DNA of 64,000 nt from assembly GCF_029643245.1 (NCBI RefSeq), contig NZ_CP116398.1, forward strand, positions 2,976,001-3,040,000, written 5' to 3'. The position numbers were made by a program, and so were the translations under genes. This DNA comes from Methylomonas sp. EFPC3. GTDB lineage: Bacteria; Pseudomonadota; Gammaproteobacteria; Methylococcales; Methylomonadaceae. Shown in pieces: positions 18,766-29,800 of the stretch (positions are counted from its first letter, which is position 1; every line of letters starts with the position of its first letter). The notes under the pieces are model-generated. The model was not told where the DNA came from. It was given only the letters and a program-made list of their open reading frames with translations, and made no database searches.

Positions 18766-19199
18766 ACCCCGGTATTCGCCATAGAGACCCAGGGCTCTTG
18801 CGGGGGCAACGCGGCGCCTTTTTGCAGCAACTCGATGGAAATCTGGTCCGGCGAACGAATGAAGGCCATAAAGCCATCCCGCGGTGGGCGGTTGATGGTG
18901 ACACCTTGATCCGCCAGCTTTTGGCAGCTTGCGTAGATGTCGTCGACTTCGAATGCCAGATGGCCGAAATTGCGGCCACCGGTGTAATCCTCAGCATCCC
19001 AGTTATAGGTCAATTCCAACAGTGGAGCACCGTTGGCGCCGCCGCTCTCCCGATCTAACGGCGCAGCCAAATACACTAAAGTAAACCGGCCTGACTCGTT
19101 ATCCAGCCGCCGAATTTCCGTCAAACCCAGCTTATTGCAATAAAAATCCAGCGATTCGGCAAGGTCTCGCACCCTCACCATAGTGTGTAAATAACGCAT
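18759..19199 (-). CDS. gloA: Glyoxalase I (lactoylglutathione lyase) family protein
   Basis: 146 aa. The sequence begins [26 protein letters not shown], the standard GloA opening, with metal-ligand His in LHTMVRV, Glu in LELTYNW, His in [10 protein letters not shown] and Glu in SIELLQKG. GloA converts the hemithioacetal of methylglyoxal and glutathione to S-lactoylglutathione in the cytoplasm. It is about 10 residues longer at the C-terminus than E. coli GloA. It is the first gene of a two-gene unit with hemW (7-base overlap). Confidence 0.9.
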   Translation of the reverse strand: MRYLHTMVRVRDLAESLDFYCNKLGLTEIRRLDNESGRFTLVYLAAPLDRESGGANGAPLLELTYNWDAEDYTGGRNFGHLAFEVDDIYASCQKLADQGVTINRPPRDGFMAFIRSPDQISIELLQKGAALPPQEPWVSMANTGVW

Positions 19200-19270
19200 G
19201 CTTACGATCCCGGCAATAAAACGGCAATTATGACCGAGACGGAAACGAAATTTGTATTTTTTGAACGGAT

Positions 19271-20359
19271 TTACTTGCCGTATTGCTCGATCAGGCCGGC
19301 AATCGCTTGCAACGGCACTTCTTGCTGCACAGCGCCCAACTTCACCGCTTCTCTGGGCATGCCGTAGACCACGCAGGTTTTTTCATCCTGGCCTGCTGTG
19401 CGGGCTCCGGCCGAGTGCATTTCTTTCAAACCCCGCGCGCCGTCGTCCCCCATACCGGTCATAATGATTCCAAACGCATTTTTACCGGCCCATTTCGCTA
19501 CCGAACGAAACAACACATCCACCGACGGCCGATGCCGATTGACCAACGGCCCGTCCTGGACTTCGACCACGTATTGGGCACCACTACGCAATATCGACAT
19601 ATGTTTACCGCCCGGTGCAATCAAGGCCCGCCCCGGTATTACCCGGTCGCCGCTGACGGCTTCTTTGACTTCAATTTCGCAAATACTGTTAAGTCGGGCG
19701 GCAAAGGCGCCGGTAAACTTCTCCGGCATATGCTGTACGATCACAATTCCCGGCGCGATCCGGGACAACTGAGTCAAAACCACTTCCAAAGCCTGGGTTC
19801 CGCCGGTCGACGTGCCGATTGCAACCAGCCGGTCGGTAGTGGCAGCCATCGCCGAGGCATGCCCGACGCCTCCCGTTCCGGTTGCGGCCGAGTCCATGGT
19901 TTTCACCGGCTTCGCGTGAGAGGCCATCGTCATTGCTTTCATGCGCCGCATATCGGTCATTGCCGCGGCTTTCACGGCGTGAACGATATCACCGCAGTCA
20001 TCCTCCAAAAACGACTTCAAGCCGGCTTTCGGTTTGGTCACGATACCGGTAGCGCCCGCGGACAGCGCTTGCATCGTCGTCTCGGCACCTTTTTCAGTCA
20101 ACGTCGAGCAAATTACCACCGGCGTCGGCCTAACCGACATAATCTTTTTCAGGAAGGTAATACCGTCCATTCGCGGCATTTCCACATCCAGCACAACCAC
20201 ATCAGGCCAGTCCTGATTCATTTTTGCCATCGCAAAAATCGGGTCGGATACCGAACCGATGACATCGATATCGGCCGACTTACTTAGAATTTGCGTCAAC
20301 ACTTGGCGCACAACCGCCGAATCGTCGACGATCAGCACTCTGATTTTCTTCTCGCTCAT
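19271..20359 (-). CDS. cheB: CheB: chemotaxis response regulator protein-glutamate methylesterase
   Basis: 362 aa. The N-terminal receiver domain (about 5-125) has IVDDSAVVR, the phospho-acceptor Asp in [12 protein letters not shown] and the Thr/Lys positions [10 protein letters not shown] and VTKPKAG. The C-terminal methylesterase domain (about 170-355) has catalytic Ser in [11 protein letters not shown], His in VQHMPEKFT and Asp in [11 protein letters not shown]. It removes methyl groups from, and deamidates, receptors of the cluster. The linker between domains (about 130-165) is low in complexity. It is the last gene of the chemosensory operon. Confidence 0.95.
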   Translation of the reverse strand: MSEKKIRVLIVDDSAVVRQVLTQILSKSADIDVIGSVSDPIFAMAKMNQDWPDVVVLDVEMPRMDGITFLKKIMSVRPTPVVICSTLTEKGAETTMQALSAGATGIVTKPKAGLKSFLEDDCGDIVHAVKAAAMTDMRRMKAMTMASHAKPVKTMDSAATGTGGVGHASAMAATTDRLVAIGTSTGGTQALEVVLTQLSRIAPGIVIVQHMPEKFTGAFAARLNSICEIEVKEAVSGDRVIPGRALIAPGGKHMSILRSGAQYVVEVQDGPLVNRHRPSVDVLFRSVAKWAGKNAFGIIMTGMGDDGARGLKEMHSAGARTAGQDEKTCVVYGMPREAVKLGAVQQEVPLQAIAGLIEQYGK

Positions 20360-20371
20360 ATTCTCACTCGC

Positions 20372-20863
20372 TCAAGCCCCTTTCGAAACGTGCTTCATCC
20401 AGACATGGCCGCTCCACAAATCGAAAATCACATTGCGGTGACCAGTTCCGCCCAAGTGCTCCGCTTTGATCTTAAAGCCATGATGTGCCAGCAATTCCCT
20501 AGCGGCTATCACATTGTTATCGGAAACGCTGAGCCGGTTAGGCTTGGCTTGTCCGGGGAACTGGTCCCCTCCGCCGAACACTTTTACTTCGTAATCCTTT
20601 GGCGAAGTTTTGGACTTCCGCAACTCATGCATAAACATCAATACCGCTTCATCTGCGTAACGCCCGTCCAACTCGTTGGACCGTTGCTGGCGCCGGCTTC
20701 CCGGCAACATAAAATGGCACATGCCGCCGATATGCAATGCGGGGTGCCACAATGTGATTGCAACGCAAGAACCCAAAACCGTGCGAATTCTGGTCTCCCT
20801 GTCGCCGAAATACAGCTCCCCCGGTTGTAAAAAAATCTCCAGAAAAAATTCCGGCTTGCTCAT
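20372..20863 (-). CDS. cheD: CheD: chemoreceptor glutamine deamidase
   Basis: 163 aa. The catalytic Cys and His are in TVLGSCVAITL and IGGMCHFMLP, with Thr/Ser in the expected place, followed by KVFGGGDQF. CheD deamidates specific Gln residues in receptors so they can be methylated, and can also interact with CheC-type phosphatases; no cheC is seen here. It lies between cheR and cheB with gaps of 12-13 bases, consistent with one operon. Confidence 0.93.
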   Translation of the reverse strand: MSKPEFFLEIFLQPGELYFGDRETRIRTVLGSCVAITLWHPALHIGGMCHFMLPGSRRQQRSNELDGRYADEAVLMFMHELRKSKTSPKDYEVKVFGGGDQFPGQAKPNRLSVSDNNVIAARELLAHHGFKIKAEHLGGTGHRNVIFDLWSGHVWMKHVSKGA

Positions 20864-20876
20864 GCCTCTCCTAAAA

Positions 20877-21716
20877 TCAAGCTTCTACCGGCTTGCGGTA
20901 GATGGATGGCGTCACTATCTGCAAATCGGTTTTCATCCCGTTCAACGATTCGGAGTGGCTGACGTAAAAGTAACCACCCGGCAACAAATATTTGGTAATT
21001 CGCTCAAGCAAACGTTGTTTGGTTTCCATATCGAAGTAAATCATGACATTACGTAGAAAAATCACGTCGAACATCTCCATCTTGGGCAAGTTTCCAATCA
21101 AATTGGCATAGATAAATTTGACATGCTTGCGCAAAGCCGGATCGATCAAAAAATATCCGTCGAACTCGCCGGTACCTTTCAAACAATATTTTTTAAGCAA
21201 CGATGGCGGAATCTTTTCCGAGCCGTGAGTTGGATACAATCCCCGCCTGGCCTTCTCCAAAATCCGGTTGGAAATGTCGGTCCCGACGATTTCCCATGGC
21301 CCTAGCCGGGCATGATCGGCCAACAACATCGCCAAGGTGTAAGCTTCCTCACCGCTCGAGCTGGCCGCACTCCAGACTCTGAACGTCCTGCTAGGCGAAT
21401 GATTCGGCAGAATATGCTGAGTCAAATATTCGAAATGTTTGGGCTCACGAAAAAAATATGTTTCGTTCGTGGTCAACAAATCGATCGCCATCGTCGTTTC
21501 GTTTTCGAATCCTGGCCGGCCGAACAAACGAAAATATTCGGTATAGCTGGTCAAGCCATGATGGCGCAGGCGTTTTTCCAAACGCCCAACCACCATCGCC
21601 TGCTTATTGTCGTTGAGCACAATTCCCGCGCGCTTGTATAAAAAATCCTTGATCCAGACAAACTCATGTTGTTGCAAGACAGGAGCCGACCCGGATTGAT
21701 GACTAATGGCCGCCAT
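20877..21716 (-). CDS. cheR: CheR: chemotaxis protein methyltransferase
   Basis: 279 aa. The N-terminal all-helical CheR_N domain (about 15-75) is followed by a SAM-dependent methyltransferase domain with TNETYFFREPKHF, RVWSAASSSGEEAYTLAM (SAM-binding) and FDVIFLRNVMIYFD. It methylates glutamates in receptor cytoplasmic helices. Both giant receptors of the cluster end in a QFERF pentapeptide that fits the x-aromatic-x-x-aromatic rule for CheR tethering. The position between cheW and cheD supports its role in adaptation. Confidence 0.95.
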   Translation of the reverse strand: MAAISHQSGSAPVLQQHEFVWIKDFLYKRAGIVLNDNKQAMVVGRLEKRLRHHGLTSYTEYFRLFGRPGFENETTMAIDLLTTNETYFFREPKHFEYLTQHILPNHSPSRTFRVWSAASSSGEEAYTLAMLLADHARLGPWEIVGTDISNRILEKARRGLYPTHGSEKIPPSLLKKYCLKGTGEFDGYFLIDPALRKHVKFIYANLIGNLPKMEMFDVIFLRNVMIYFDMETKQRLLERITKYLLPGGYFYVSHSESLNGMKTDLQIVTPSIYRKPVEA

Positions 21717-21726
21717 TGCGTCCTCC

Positions 21727-22287
21727 CTAATCGGCTATTCCTTCCTGAGCAAACCCGGAAACCGTCTGCCCCAGTGCGGCCATTTCATCCACCGATAGCA
21801 CTTTGTTAACGTTCAACAAAATTACGAAACTGCTATCGCACTTTGCCATGCCATTAATGAAATCCGGCCGGATACCGGCGCCGAAACTTGGCGGTGGCTC
21901 GATATCCTGATTGCCGATATCCACCACCTCGTTGACCGCGTCGACGATGATGCCGATATCCTGGCTATGCTCGTCTTCCTGGTCGCTCGTTGCCGTCTCG
22001 ACGATCACGATACCGGTACGCTTGGCAATTTGAGTTGCACCTTTGCCGAATCGGGCCAACAAGTCGATTACCGGCACCACGCTACCGCGCAGATTGATCA
22101 CGCCGCGTACAAAAGACGGCATCATCGGTACTTCGGTCAGTTGGCCGTAATCGATAATTTCCTTGATATTCAAAATCCCCAGCGCATAAACCTCGCCGCC
22201 AAGGACAAATGTCAAATACTGGCCTGCAGTAGCTACGGACTCTACTGCCACCGGCAGTTGGCTTGATGTTGTCGCGATTGCACCCAT
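21727..22287 (-). CDS. cheW: CheW: chemotaxis coupling protein
   Basis: 186 aa, a single CheW domain (about 22-165) with the characteristic YLTFVLGGEVYALGILNIKEIIDY, PSFVRGVINLRGSVVPVIDL and GIIVDAVNEVVDI. It links CheA to receptors at the base of the array. A short N-terminal tail (about 20 residues rich in Ala/Thr/Val) and a C-terminal tail of about 20 residues extend beyond the core domain. It is 10 bases from the stop-to-start junction with the upstream giant receptor. Confidence 0.94.
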   Translation of the reverse strand: MGAIATTSSQLPVAVESVATAGQYLTFVLGGEVYALGILNIKEIIDYGQLTEVPMMPSFVRGVINLRGSVVPVIDLLARFGKGATQIAKRTGIVIVETATSDQEDEHSQDIGIIVDAVNEVVDIGNQDIEPPPSFGAGIRPDFINGMAKCDSSFVILLNVNKVLSVDEMAALGQTVSGFAQEGIAD

Positions 22288-22296
22288 GCCGACCTC

Positions 22297-25200
22297 CTAG
22301 AAACGTTCGAACTGGCTGAGGTCGAATTCGGCTTCGCCTTCGTCGTGGGACGCAGGGCTCGAGACCGGCTTGACCTTTGCCACCCGCCGCGAGGCTTTCG
22401 CGCTGCTGCGCGACCCGCTGCTGTTGCCGTGGCCGATTTTGAAGAAGGCCATCAGCGTTTGCAGTTGTTCCGACTGCCCGGTCATTTCTTCCGCCGTCGC
22501 CGCCAATTGTTCGCTCGCCGACGCGTTTTGCTGGGTGATCTGGTTCATTTGGTTCATGGCGTTGTTGACTTGGCTGACTCCCGCCGATTGTTCTTGCGAG
22601 GCCGCTGCGATCTCTTGCACCAGGTCCGAGGTTTTGGCAATGCTCGGTACGATTTCGTCCAGCAATTTGCCGGCGGTTTCCGCCGTTTTCACGCTGCTAT
22701 CCGCCAATTCGCCGATTTCCTGCGCCGCCACTTGGCTGCGTTCGGCCAGTTTGCGCACTTCCGCCGCCACCACGGCAAAGCCTTTGCCGTGGTCGCCGGC
22801 CCGCGCCGCTTCGATGGCGGCGTTCAACGCCAGCATGTTGGTTTGGTAGGCGATGTCGTCGATGATGCCGATTTTGGCGGCGATTTCTTTCATCGCGTCT
22901 ACGGTTTGCTTGACCGCGCCACCGCCTTCCACCGCTTCTTTGGAGGCTTTGCCGGCCATGCCGTCGGTAACTTTGGCGTTCTCGGCGTTCTGGTTGATGC
23001 TGGCGGCCATTTCTTCGATGCTGGCGCTGGTCTCTTCGACGCTGGCCGCTTGTTCGCTGGCTGCTTGCGACAACGATTGCGAGGTGGAGCTGATTTGCTC
23101 GGCGGCATTGGTCAGCTGGTCGGCGGCGATGATGACGTCGCCGATGGTTTTCGACAGGTTGGCGATGGTGTTGTTGACGGTATCCTTGAAGTCGCCCAGT
23201 TGGCCTTTGTAGTCGCCGTTGACGGTCCGGGTCAGGTCGCCTTGTTCGACCAAGCTCAGCACTTCGACCGCTTCGTTCAGCGGCAGGATCACGCCGTCCA
23301 GGGTTTCGTTGACGCCTTGGACGATTTTGCGGAAGTCGCCTTGGTGTTTGCTGGCGTCGGCTCGGGTCGACAGTTTGCCTTCCACCGCTGCTTGCGCCAG
23401 CAGGTTGGCGTCGGCCACCAGGGCGTTGACGGCATCAATACAGGTGTTGAGGTTGTTTTTGATGACGTTGAAGTCGCCGTTGTAGCTGTCCGTGATTTTG
23501 GCCGGAATGGCGCCGCGCGAGATTTTGTCGACGTAGTCGGCGGCGACGTTGAGCGGGCCGATCACGGCGTCCAGGGTGTTGTTTACGCCTTGGACGATTT
23601 TACGGTAGTCGCCTTGGTATTGGCTGGCGTCGGCGCGGGTGGCCAGGCGGCCTTCGATCGCGGCTTTTTCCAGGGCGGCGGCTTCCGCCACCATGTTGCT
23701 GATGGCGTCGATGCAGTTGTTCAGGTTGTTTTTGATGGTGTTGAAGTCGCCGTTGTAGTGGTCGCTGATTTTGGCCGGGATGGCGCCTTTGGAGATGTTG
23801 TCGACGTAGTCGGCGGCGACGTTGAGCGGGCCGATCACGGCGTCCAGGGTGTGGTTGACGCCTTCCACCACTTTGCGGAAGTCGCCTTGGTGTTTGCTGG
23901 CGTCGGCTCGGGTCGACAGTTTGCCTTCCACTGCCGCTTGCGCCAGCAGGTTGGCGTCCGCCACCAGGGCGTTCACCGCATCAATACAGGTGTTGAGGTT
24001 GTTTTTGATGACGTTGAAGTCGCCGTTGTAGCTGTCCGTGATTTTGGCCGGAATGGCGCCGCGCGAGATTTTGTCGACGTAGTCGGCGGCGACGTTGAGC
24101 GGGCCGATCACGGCGTCCAGGGTGTTGTTTACGCCTTGGACGATTTTACGGTAGTCGCCTTGGTATTGGCTGGCGTCGGCGCGGGTGGCCAGGCGGCCTT
24201 CGATCGCGGCTTTTTCCAGGGCGGCGGCTTCCGCCACCATGTTGCTGATGGCGTCGATGCAGTTGTTCAGGTTGTTTTTGATGGTGTTGAAGTCGCCGTT
24301 GTAGTGGTCGCTGATTTTGGCCGGGATGGCGCCTTTGGAGATGTTGTCGACGTAGTCGGCAGCGACGTTGAGCGGGCCGATCACGGCGTCCAGGGTGTGG
24401 TTGACGCCTTCCACCACTTTGCGGAAGTCGCCTTGGTGTTTAGTTGCATCCGCCCGGGTCGACAGTTTGCCTTCCACTGCCGCTTGCGCCAGCAGGTTGG
24501 CGTCGGCTACCAGGGCGTTCACCGCATCAATACAGGTGTTGAGGTTGTTTTTGATGACGTTGAAGTCGCCGTTGTAGCTGTCCGTGATTTTGGCCGGAAT
24601 GGCGCCGCGCGAGATTTTGTCGACGTAGTCGGCGGCGACGTTGAGCGGGCCGATCACGGCGTCCAGGGTGTTGTTTACGCCTTGGACGATTTTACGGTAG
24701 TCGCCTTGGTATTGGCTGGCGTCGGCCCGGGTGGCCAGGCGGCCTTCGATCGCGGCTTTTTCCAGGGCGGCGGCTTCCGCCACCATGTTGCTGATGGCGT
24801 CGATGCAGTTGTTCAGGTTGTTTTTGATGGTGTTGAAGTCGCCGTTGTAGTGGTCGCTGATTTTGGCCGGGATGGCGCCTTTGGAGATGTTGTCGACGTA
24901 GTCGGCAGCGACGTTGAGCGGGCCGATCACGGCGTCCAGGGTGTGGTTGACGCCTTCCACCACTTTGCGGAAGTCGCCTTGGTGTTTAGTTGCATCCGCC
25001 CGGGTCGACAGTTTGCCTTCCACTGCCGCTTGCGCCAGCAGGTTGGCGTCGGCTACCAGGGCGTTCACCGCATCAATACAGGTGTTGAGGTTGTTTTTGA
25101 TGACGTTGAAGTCGCCGTTGTAGCTGTCCGTGATTTTGGCCGGAATGGCGCCGCGCGAGATTTTGTCGACGTAGTCGGCGGCGACGTTGAGCGGGCCGAT

Positions 25201-26649
25201 CACGGCGTCCAGGGTGTTGTTTACGCCTTGGACGATTTTACGGTAGTCGCCTTGGTATTGGCTGGCGTCGGCCCGGGTGGCCAGGCGGCCTTCGATCGCG
25301 GCTTTTTCCAGGGCGGCGGCTTCCGCCACCATGTTGCTGATGGCGTCGATGCAGTTGTTCAGGTTGTTTTTGATGGTGTTGAAGTCGCCGTTGTAGTGGT
25401 CGCTGATTTTGGCCGGGATGGCGCCTTTGGAGATGTTGTCGACGTAGTCGGCGGCGACGTTGAGCGGGCCGATCACGGCGTCCAGGGTGTCGTTGACGCC
25501 TTGGACTAATTTTTTGAAATCACCTTGGTGTTTGCTGGCGTCGGCTCGGGTCGACAGTTTGCCTTCCACTGCCGCTTGCGCCAGCAGGTTGGCGTCAGCC
25601 ATAACGGCTTTCAAATTACCGCGTACCAACTCGACCGTCTCATTGATAAAGGCTTTTTTACCCGGCAATTTTTCTATCGGCGCATCAAAATCACCTTCCC
25701 CGAAAGCCTTGAACACGCCAACGGCCATCTTTTTGACGGTGATATGCGCATTGACCATATCATTAACGCCTTTCGCCACGGTTTTAAAACTGCCATGGAA
25801 TTTAGAAGTATTCACGACAACATCGATATCGCCTTTTTCGTGTTCGGCGGCCATGTGCTCCATTTCATCCAGCAAGGCTTTAATGTTGTCGCTCAAGCTT
25901 TTCATATTGGCCATGACACTGGTTTGATCGCCGGCTTTCAGGCCAATCACCGTGCTCAAGTCACCTTGCGAGATCTTGTAAGCCAGATCCGCCACGAAAT
26001 CAGGTTCGCCGCCCAATTGCCTCATCAGACTGCGCGCGATGAATAGTCCGAGCAAGCCCATCACCGCAATAGCCAATACCGCAATGATGGTAGAAACCAG
26101 AACAGCAGATGATTTGATCGAGATAGCCTCGTCCGACGAATTTTTTCCCAAGCGCTGGTTATATTCGCTATGGCTTTTGAATGCGCTCAACATTTTGTCG
26201 ACGATCGCTTGGTTCGTCATCATTAAATCGCGAGCTTCGGCGTTTTTATTCTGTCTCGACAAGTCGCGCACTTTGGCGCTCAGTTTGTCGTACTCCGCCA
26301 GCCGGGCTCTATCGTCCTGAAGCAAACGCTTGTCTTCGTCGTCCGCCAGCATTGGCTCGTAATCTTTCAACAACTTATCGATATTTCGGCGTCTGGTTTC
26401 GATTTCTCGTTCGACGCTCTGCATCGCCGAATCGTCGGTCTCTGTCAGATGCTGCCAAACGTGGGCGCGAACACCGGATATTTCGCCGACGATATCGTTC
26501 AGCAGTAATACGCTAGGCAAGGTGTTGACGGTATTGAAATTAGTCGCGGTATAAACTCTGTCGATCTGGACATAATTAAAGCCCGCCAACCCGGCCAGAC
26601 CCAATACGGCCGAACCGATTAATATCAACAAACGCTGTGTGACTGTCAT
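22297..26649 (-). CDS. Giant methyl-accepting chemotaxis protein with 8-unit HAMP-like array
   Basis: 1450 aa. TM1 at about 7-28, a helical periplasmic part at about 30-180 of four-helix-bundle type, TM2 at about 181-205, then HAMP-like segments ([20 protein letters not shown] and others). Residues 353-1080 are exactly eight units of 91 residues that alternate between two types ([20 protein letters not shown] and [20 protein letters not shown]). A diverged last unit (about 1081-1175) joins the array to the signalling domain, whose tip reads [22 protein letters not shown]. The C-terminus SQFERF fits a CheR-tethering pentapeptide. Most receptors have one HAMP; long HAMP chains are known but rarely so uniform. 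Ligand unknown. Confidence 0.9.
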   Translation of the reverse strand: MTVTQRLLILIGSAVLGLAGLAGFNYVQIDRVYTATNFNTVNTLPSVLLLNDIVGEISGVRAHVWQHLTETDDSAMQSVEREIETRRRNIDKLLKDYEPMLADDEDKRLLQDDRARLAEYDKLSAKVRDLSRQNKNAEARDLMMTNQAIVDKMLSAFKSHSEYNQRLGKNSSDEAISIKSSAVLVSTIIAVLAIAVMGLLGLFIARSLMRQLGGEPDFVADLAYKISQGDLSTVIGLKAGDQTSVMANMKSLSDNIKALLDEMEHMAAEHEKGDIDVVVNTSKFHGSFKTVAKGVNDMVNAHITVKKMAVGVFKAFGEGDFDAPIEKLPGKKAFINETVELVRGNLKAVMADANLLAQAAVEGKLSTRADASKHQGDFKKLVQGVNDTLDAVIGPLNVAADYVDNISKGAIPAKISDHYNGDFNTIKNNLNNCIDAISNMVAEAAALEKAAIEGRLATRADASQYQGDYRKIVQGVNNTLDAVIGPLNVAADYVDKISRGAIPAKITDSYNGDFNVIKNNLNTCIDAVNALVADANLLAQAAVEGKLSTRADATKHQGDFRKVVEGVNHTLDAVIGPLNVAADYVDNISKGAIPAKISDHYNGDFNTIKNNLNNCIDAISNMVAEAAALEKAAIEGRLATRADASQYQGDYRKIVQGVNNTLDAVIGPLNVAADYVDKISRGAIPAKITDSYNGDFNVIKNNLNTCIDAVNALVADANLLAQAAVEGKLSTRADATKHQGDFRKVVEGVNHTLDAVIGPLNVAADYVDNISKGAIPAKISDHYNGDFNTIKNNLNNCIDAISNMVAEAAALEKAAIEGRLATRADASQYQGDYRKIVQGVNNTLDAVIGPLNVAADYVDKISRGAIPAKITDSYNGDFNVIKNNLNTCIDAVNALVADANLLAQAAVEGKLSTRADASKHQGDFRKVVEGVNHTLDAVIGPLNVAADYVDNISKGAIPAKISDHYNGDFNTIKNNLNNCIDAISNMVAEAAALEKAAIEGRLATRADASQYQGDYRKIVQGVNNTLDAVIGPLNVAADYVDKISRGAIPAKITDSYNGDFNVIKNNLNTCIDAVNALVADANLLAQAAVEGKLSTRADASKHQGDFRKIVQGVNETLDGVILPLNEAVEVLSLVEQGDLTRTVNGDYKGQLGDFKDTVNNTIANLSKTIGDVIIAADQLTNAAEQISSTSQSLSQAASEQAASVEETSASIEEMAASINQNAENAKVTDGMAGKASKEAVEGGGAVKQTVDAMKEIAAKIGIIDDIAYQTNMLALNAAIEAARAGDHGKGFAVVAAEVRKLAERSQVAAQEIGELADSSVKTAETAGKLLDEIVPSIAKTSDLVQEIAAASQEQSAGVSQVNNAMNQMNQITQQNASASEQLAATAEEMTGQSEQLQTLMAFFKIGHGNSSGSRSSAKASRRVAKVKPVSSPASHDEGEAEFDLSQFERF
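23410..25593 (-). repeat. Coding tandem repeat: 8 x 273 bp (4 x 546 bp) in receptor 1
   Basis: Eight uninterrupted 273-bp units encode 91 residues each. Odd units carry QGVNDTL or EGVNHTL with NISKG, even units QGVNNTL with KISRG, so the true period is 546 bp. Successive copies are nearly identical at base level; visible variants are DASKHQ versus DATKHQ codons and synonymous changes such as GCGTCGGCTCGG versus GCATCCGCCCGG. Such identity over 2.2 kb implies recent expansion or ongoing conversion. Confidence 0.95.
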
Positions 26650-26812
26650 GATGAATCCTCGTTAAAAAACAATATCTTTGATTCCATCCGCGTTCCTGAA
26701 ACGGCGCAGCATTCCCGCCGCGGCCCAAACAACGTTCCTTGCGCCAGCCACTACAAAGCTTTTATTTCTGTTTTGGTTTGGCGTTTGTCGCAGTTATTCT
26801 TTCGCTGGCCTC
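26650..26812. other. Intergenic gap between the two giant receptor genes
   Basis: 163 bases without a gene. A CCTCC (an AGGAGG-like string on the minus strand) just outside both receptor stop codons is part of the shared 3' end of the two genes. I see no terminator hairpin, so read-through from the upstream receptor is expected. Confidence 0.5.
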
Positions 26813-29800
26813 CTAGAAACGTTCGAACTGGCTGAGGTCGAATTCGGCTTCGCCTTCGTCGTGGGACGCAGGGCTCGAGACCGGCTTGACCTTTGCCACC
26901 CGCCGCGAGGCTTTCGCGCTGCTGCGCGACCCGCTGCTGTTGCCGTGGCCGATTTTGAAGAAGGCCATCAGCGTTTGCAGTTGTTCCGACTGCCCGGTCA
27001 TTTCTTCCGCCGTCGCCGCCAATTGTTCGCTCGCCGACGCGTTTTGCTGGGTGATCTGGTTCATTTGGTTCATGGCGTTGTTGACTTGGCTGACTCCCGC
27101 CGATTGTTCTTGCGAGGCCGCTGCGATCTCTTGCACCAGGTCCGAGGTTTTGGCAATGCTCGGTACGATTTCGTCCAGCAATTTGCCGGCGGTTTCCGCC
27201 GTTTTCACGCTGCTATCCGCCAATTCGCCGATTTCCTGCGCCGCCACTTGGCTGCGTTCGGCCAGTTTGCGCACTTCCGCCGCCACCACGGCAAAGCCTT
27301 TGCCGTGGTCGCCGGCCCGCGCCGCTTCGATGGCGGCGTTCAACGCCAGCATGTTGGTTTGGTAGGCGATGTCGTCGATGATGCCGATTTTGGCGGCGAT
27401 TTCTTTCATCGCGTCTACGGTTTGCTTGACCGCGCCACCGCCTTCCACCGCTTCTTTGGAGGCTTTGCCGGCCATGCCGTCGGTAACTTTGGCGTTCTCG
27501 GCGTTCTGGTTGATGCTGGCGGCCATTTCTTCGATGCTGGCGCTGGTCTCTTCGACGCTGGCCGCTTGTTCGCTGGCTGCTTGCGACAACGATTGCGAGG
27601 TGGAGCTGATTTGCTCGGCGGCATTGGTCAGCTGGTCGGCGGCGATGATGACGTCGCCGATGGTTTTCGACAGGTTGGCGATGGTGTTGTTGACGGTATC
27701 CTTGAAGTCGCTCAATTGGCCTTTGTAGTCGCCGTTGACGGTCCGGGTCAGGTCGCCTTGTTCGACCAAGCTCAGCACTTCGACCGCTTCGTTCAGCGGC
27801 AGGATCACGCCGTCCAGGGTTTCGTTGACGCCTTGGACGATTTTGCGGAAGTCGCCTTGGTGTTTGCTGGCGTCGGCTCGGGTCGACAGTTTGCCTTCCA
27901 CCGCTGCTTGCGCCAGCAGGTTGGCGTCGGCCACCAGGGCGTTGACGGCATCAATACAGGTGTTGAGGTTGTTTTTGATGACGTTGAAGTCGCCGTTGTA
28001 GCTGTCCGTGATTTTGGCCGGAATGGCGCCGCGCGAGATTTTGTCGACGTAGTCGGCGGCGACGTTGAGCGGGCCGATCACGGCGTCCAGGGTGTTGTTT
28101 ACGCCTTGGACGATTTTACGGTAGTCGCCTTGGTATTGGCTGGCGTCGGCGCGGGTGGCCAGGCGGCCTTCGATCGCGGCTTTTTCCAGGGCGGCGGCTT
28201 CCGCCACCATGTTGCTGATGGCGTCGATGCAGTTGTTCAGGTTGTTTTTGATGGTGTTGAAGTCGCCGTTGTAGTGGTCGCTGATTTTGGCCGGGATGGC
28301 GCCTTTGGAGATGTTGTCGACGTAGTCGGCAGCAACGTTGAGCGGGCCGATCACGGCGTCCAGGGTGTGGTTGACGCCTTCCACCACTTTGCGGAAGTCG
28401 CCTTGGTGTTTGCTGGCGTCGGCTCGGGTCGACAGTTTGCCTTCCACTGCCGCTTGCGCCAGCAGGTTGGCGTCCGCCACCAGGGCGTTCACCGCATCAA
28501 TACAGGTGTTGAGGTTGTTTTTGATGACGTTGAAGTCGCCGTTGTAGCTGTCCGTGATTTTGGCCGGGATGGCGCCGCGCGAGATTTTGTCGACGTAGTC
28601 CGCCGCCACGTTGAGCGGGCCGATCACGGCGTCCAGGGTGTTGTTCACGCCTTGGACGATTTTACGGTAGTCGCCTTGGTATTGGCTGGCGTCGGCGCGG
28701 GTGGCCAGGCGGCCTTCGATCGCGGCTTTTTCCAGGGCGGCGGCTTCCGCCACCATGTTGCTGATGGCGTCGATGCAGTTGTTCAGGTTGTTTTTGATGG
28801 TGTTGAAGTCGCCGTTGTAGTGGTCGCTGATTTTGGCCGGGATGGCGCCTTTGGAGATGTTGTCGACGTAGTCGGCGGCGACGTTGAGCGGGCCGATCAC
28901 GGCGTCCAGGGTGTGGTTGACGCCTTCCACCACTTTGCGGAAGTCGCCTTGGTGTTTGCTGGCGTCGGCTCGGGTCGACAGTTTGCCTTCCACTGCCGCT
29001 TGCGCCAGCAGGTTGGCGTCCGCCACCAGGGCGTTCACCGCATCAATACAGGTGTTGAGGTTGTTTTTGATGACGTTGAAGTCGCCGTTGTAGCTGTCCG
29101 TGATTTTGGCCGGAATGGCGCCGCGCGAGATTTTGTCGACGTAGTCGGCGGCGACGTTGAGCGGGCCGATCACGGCGTCCAGGGTGTTGTTTACGCCTTG
29201 GACGATTTTACGGTAGTCGCCTTGGTATTGGCTGGCGTCGGCGCGGGTGGCCAGGCGGCCTTCGATCGCGGCTTTTTCCAGGGCGGCGGCTTCCGCCACC
29301 ATGTTGCTGATGGCGTCGATGCAGTTGTTCAGGTTGTTTTTGATGGTGTTGAAGTCGCCGTTGTAGTGGTCGCTGATTTTGGCCGGGATGGCGCCTTTGG
29401 AGATGTTGTCGACGTAGTCGGCAGCGACGTTGAGCGGGCCGATCACGGCGTCCAGGGTGTGGTTGACGCCTTCCACCACTTTGCGGAAGTCGCCTTGGTG
29501 TTTAGTTGCATCCGCCCGGGTCGACAGTTTGCCTTCCACTGCCGCTTGCGCCAGCAGGTTGGCGTCGGCTACCAGGGCGTTCACCGCATCAATACAGGTG
29601 TTGAGGTTGTTTTTGATGACGTTGAAGTCGCCGTTGTAGCTGTCCGTGATTTTGGCCGGAATGGCGCCGCGCGAGATTTTGTCGACGTAGTCGGCGGCGA
29701 CGTTGAGCGGGCCGATCACGGCGTCCAGGGTGTTGTTTACGCCTTGGACGATTTTACGGTAGTCGCCTTGGTATTGGCTGGCGTCGGCCCGGGTGGCCAG

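Noticed and set aside
22345-25509. A 1054-codon open frame on the plus strand over receptor 1
   Set aside because: It is the antisense of the repeat-bearing receptor gene. The repeat has no stop in that frame, so the openness is inherited unit by unit; composition (V/F/D/G-rich) is not protein-like.
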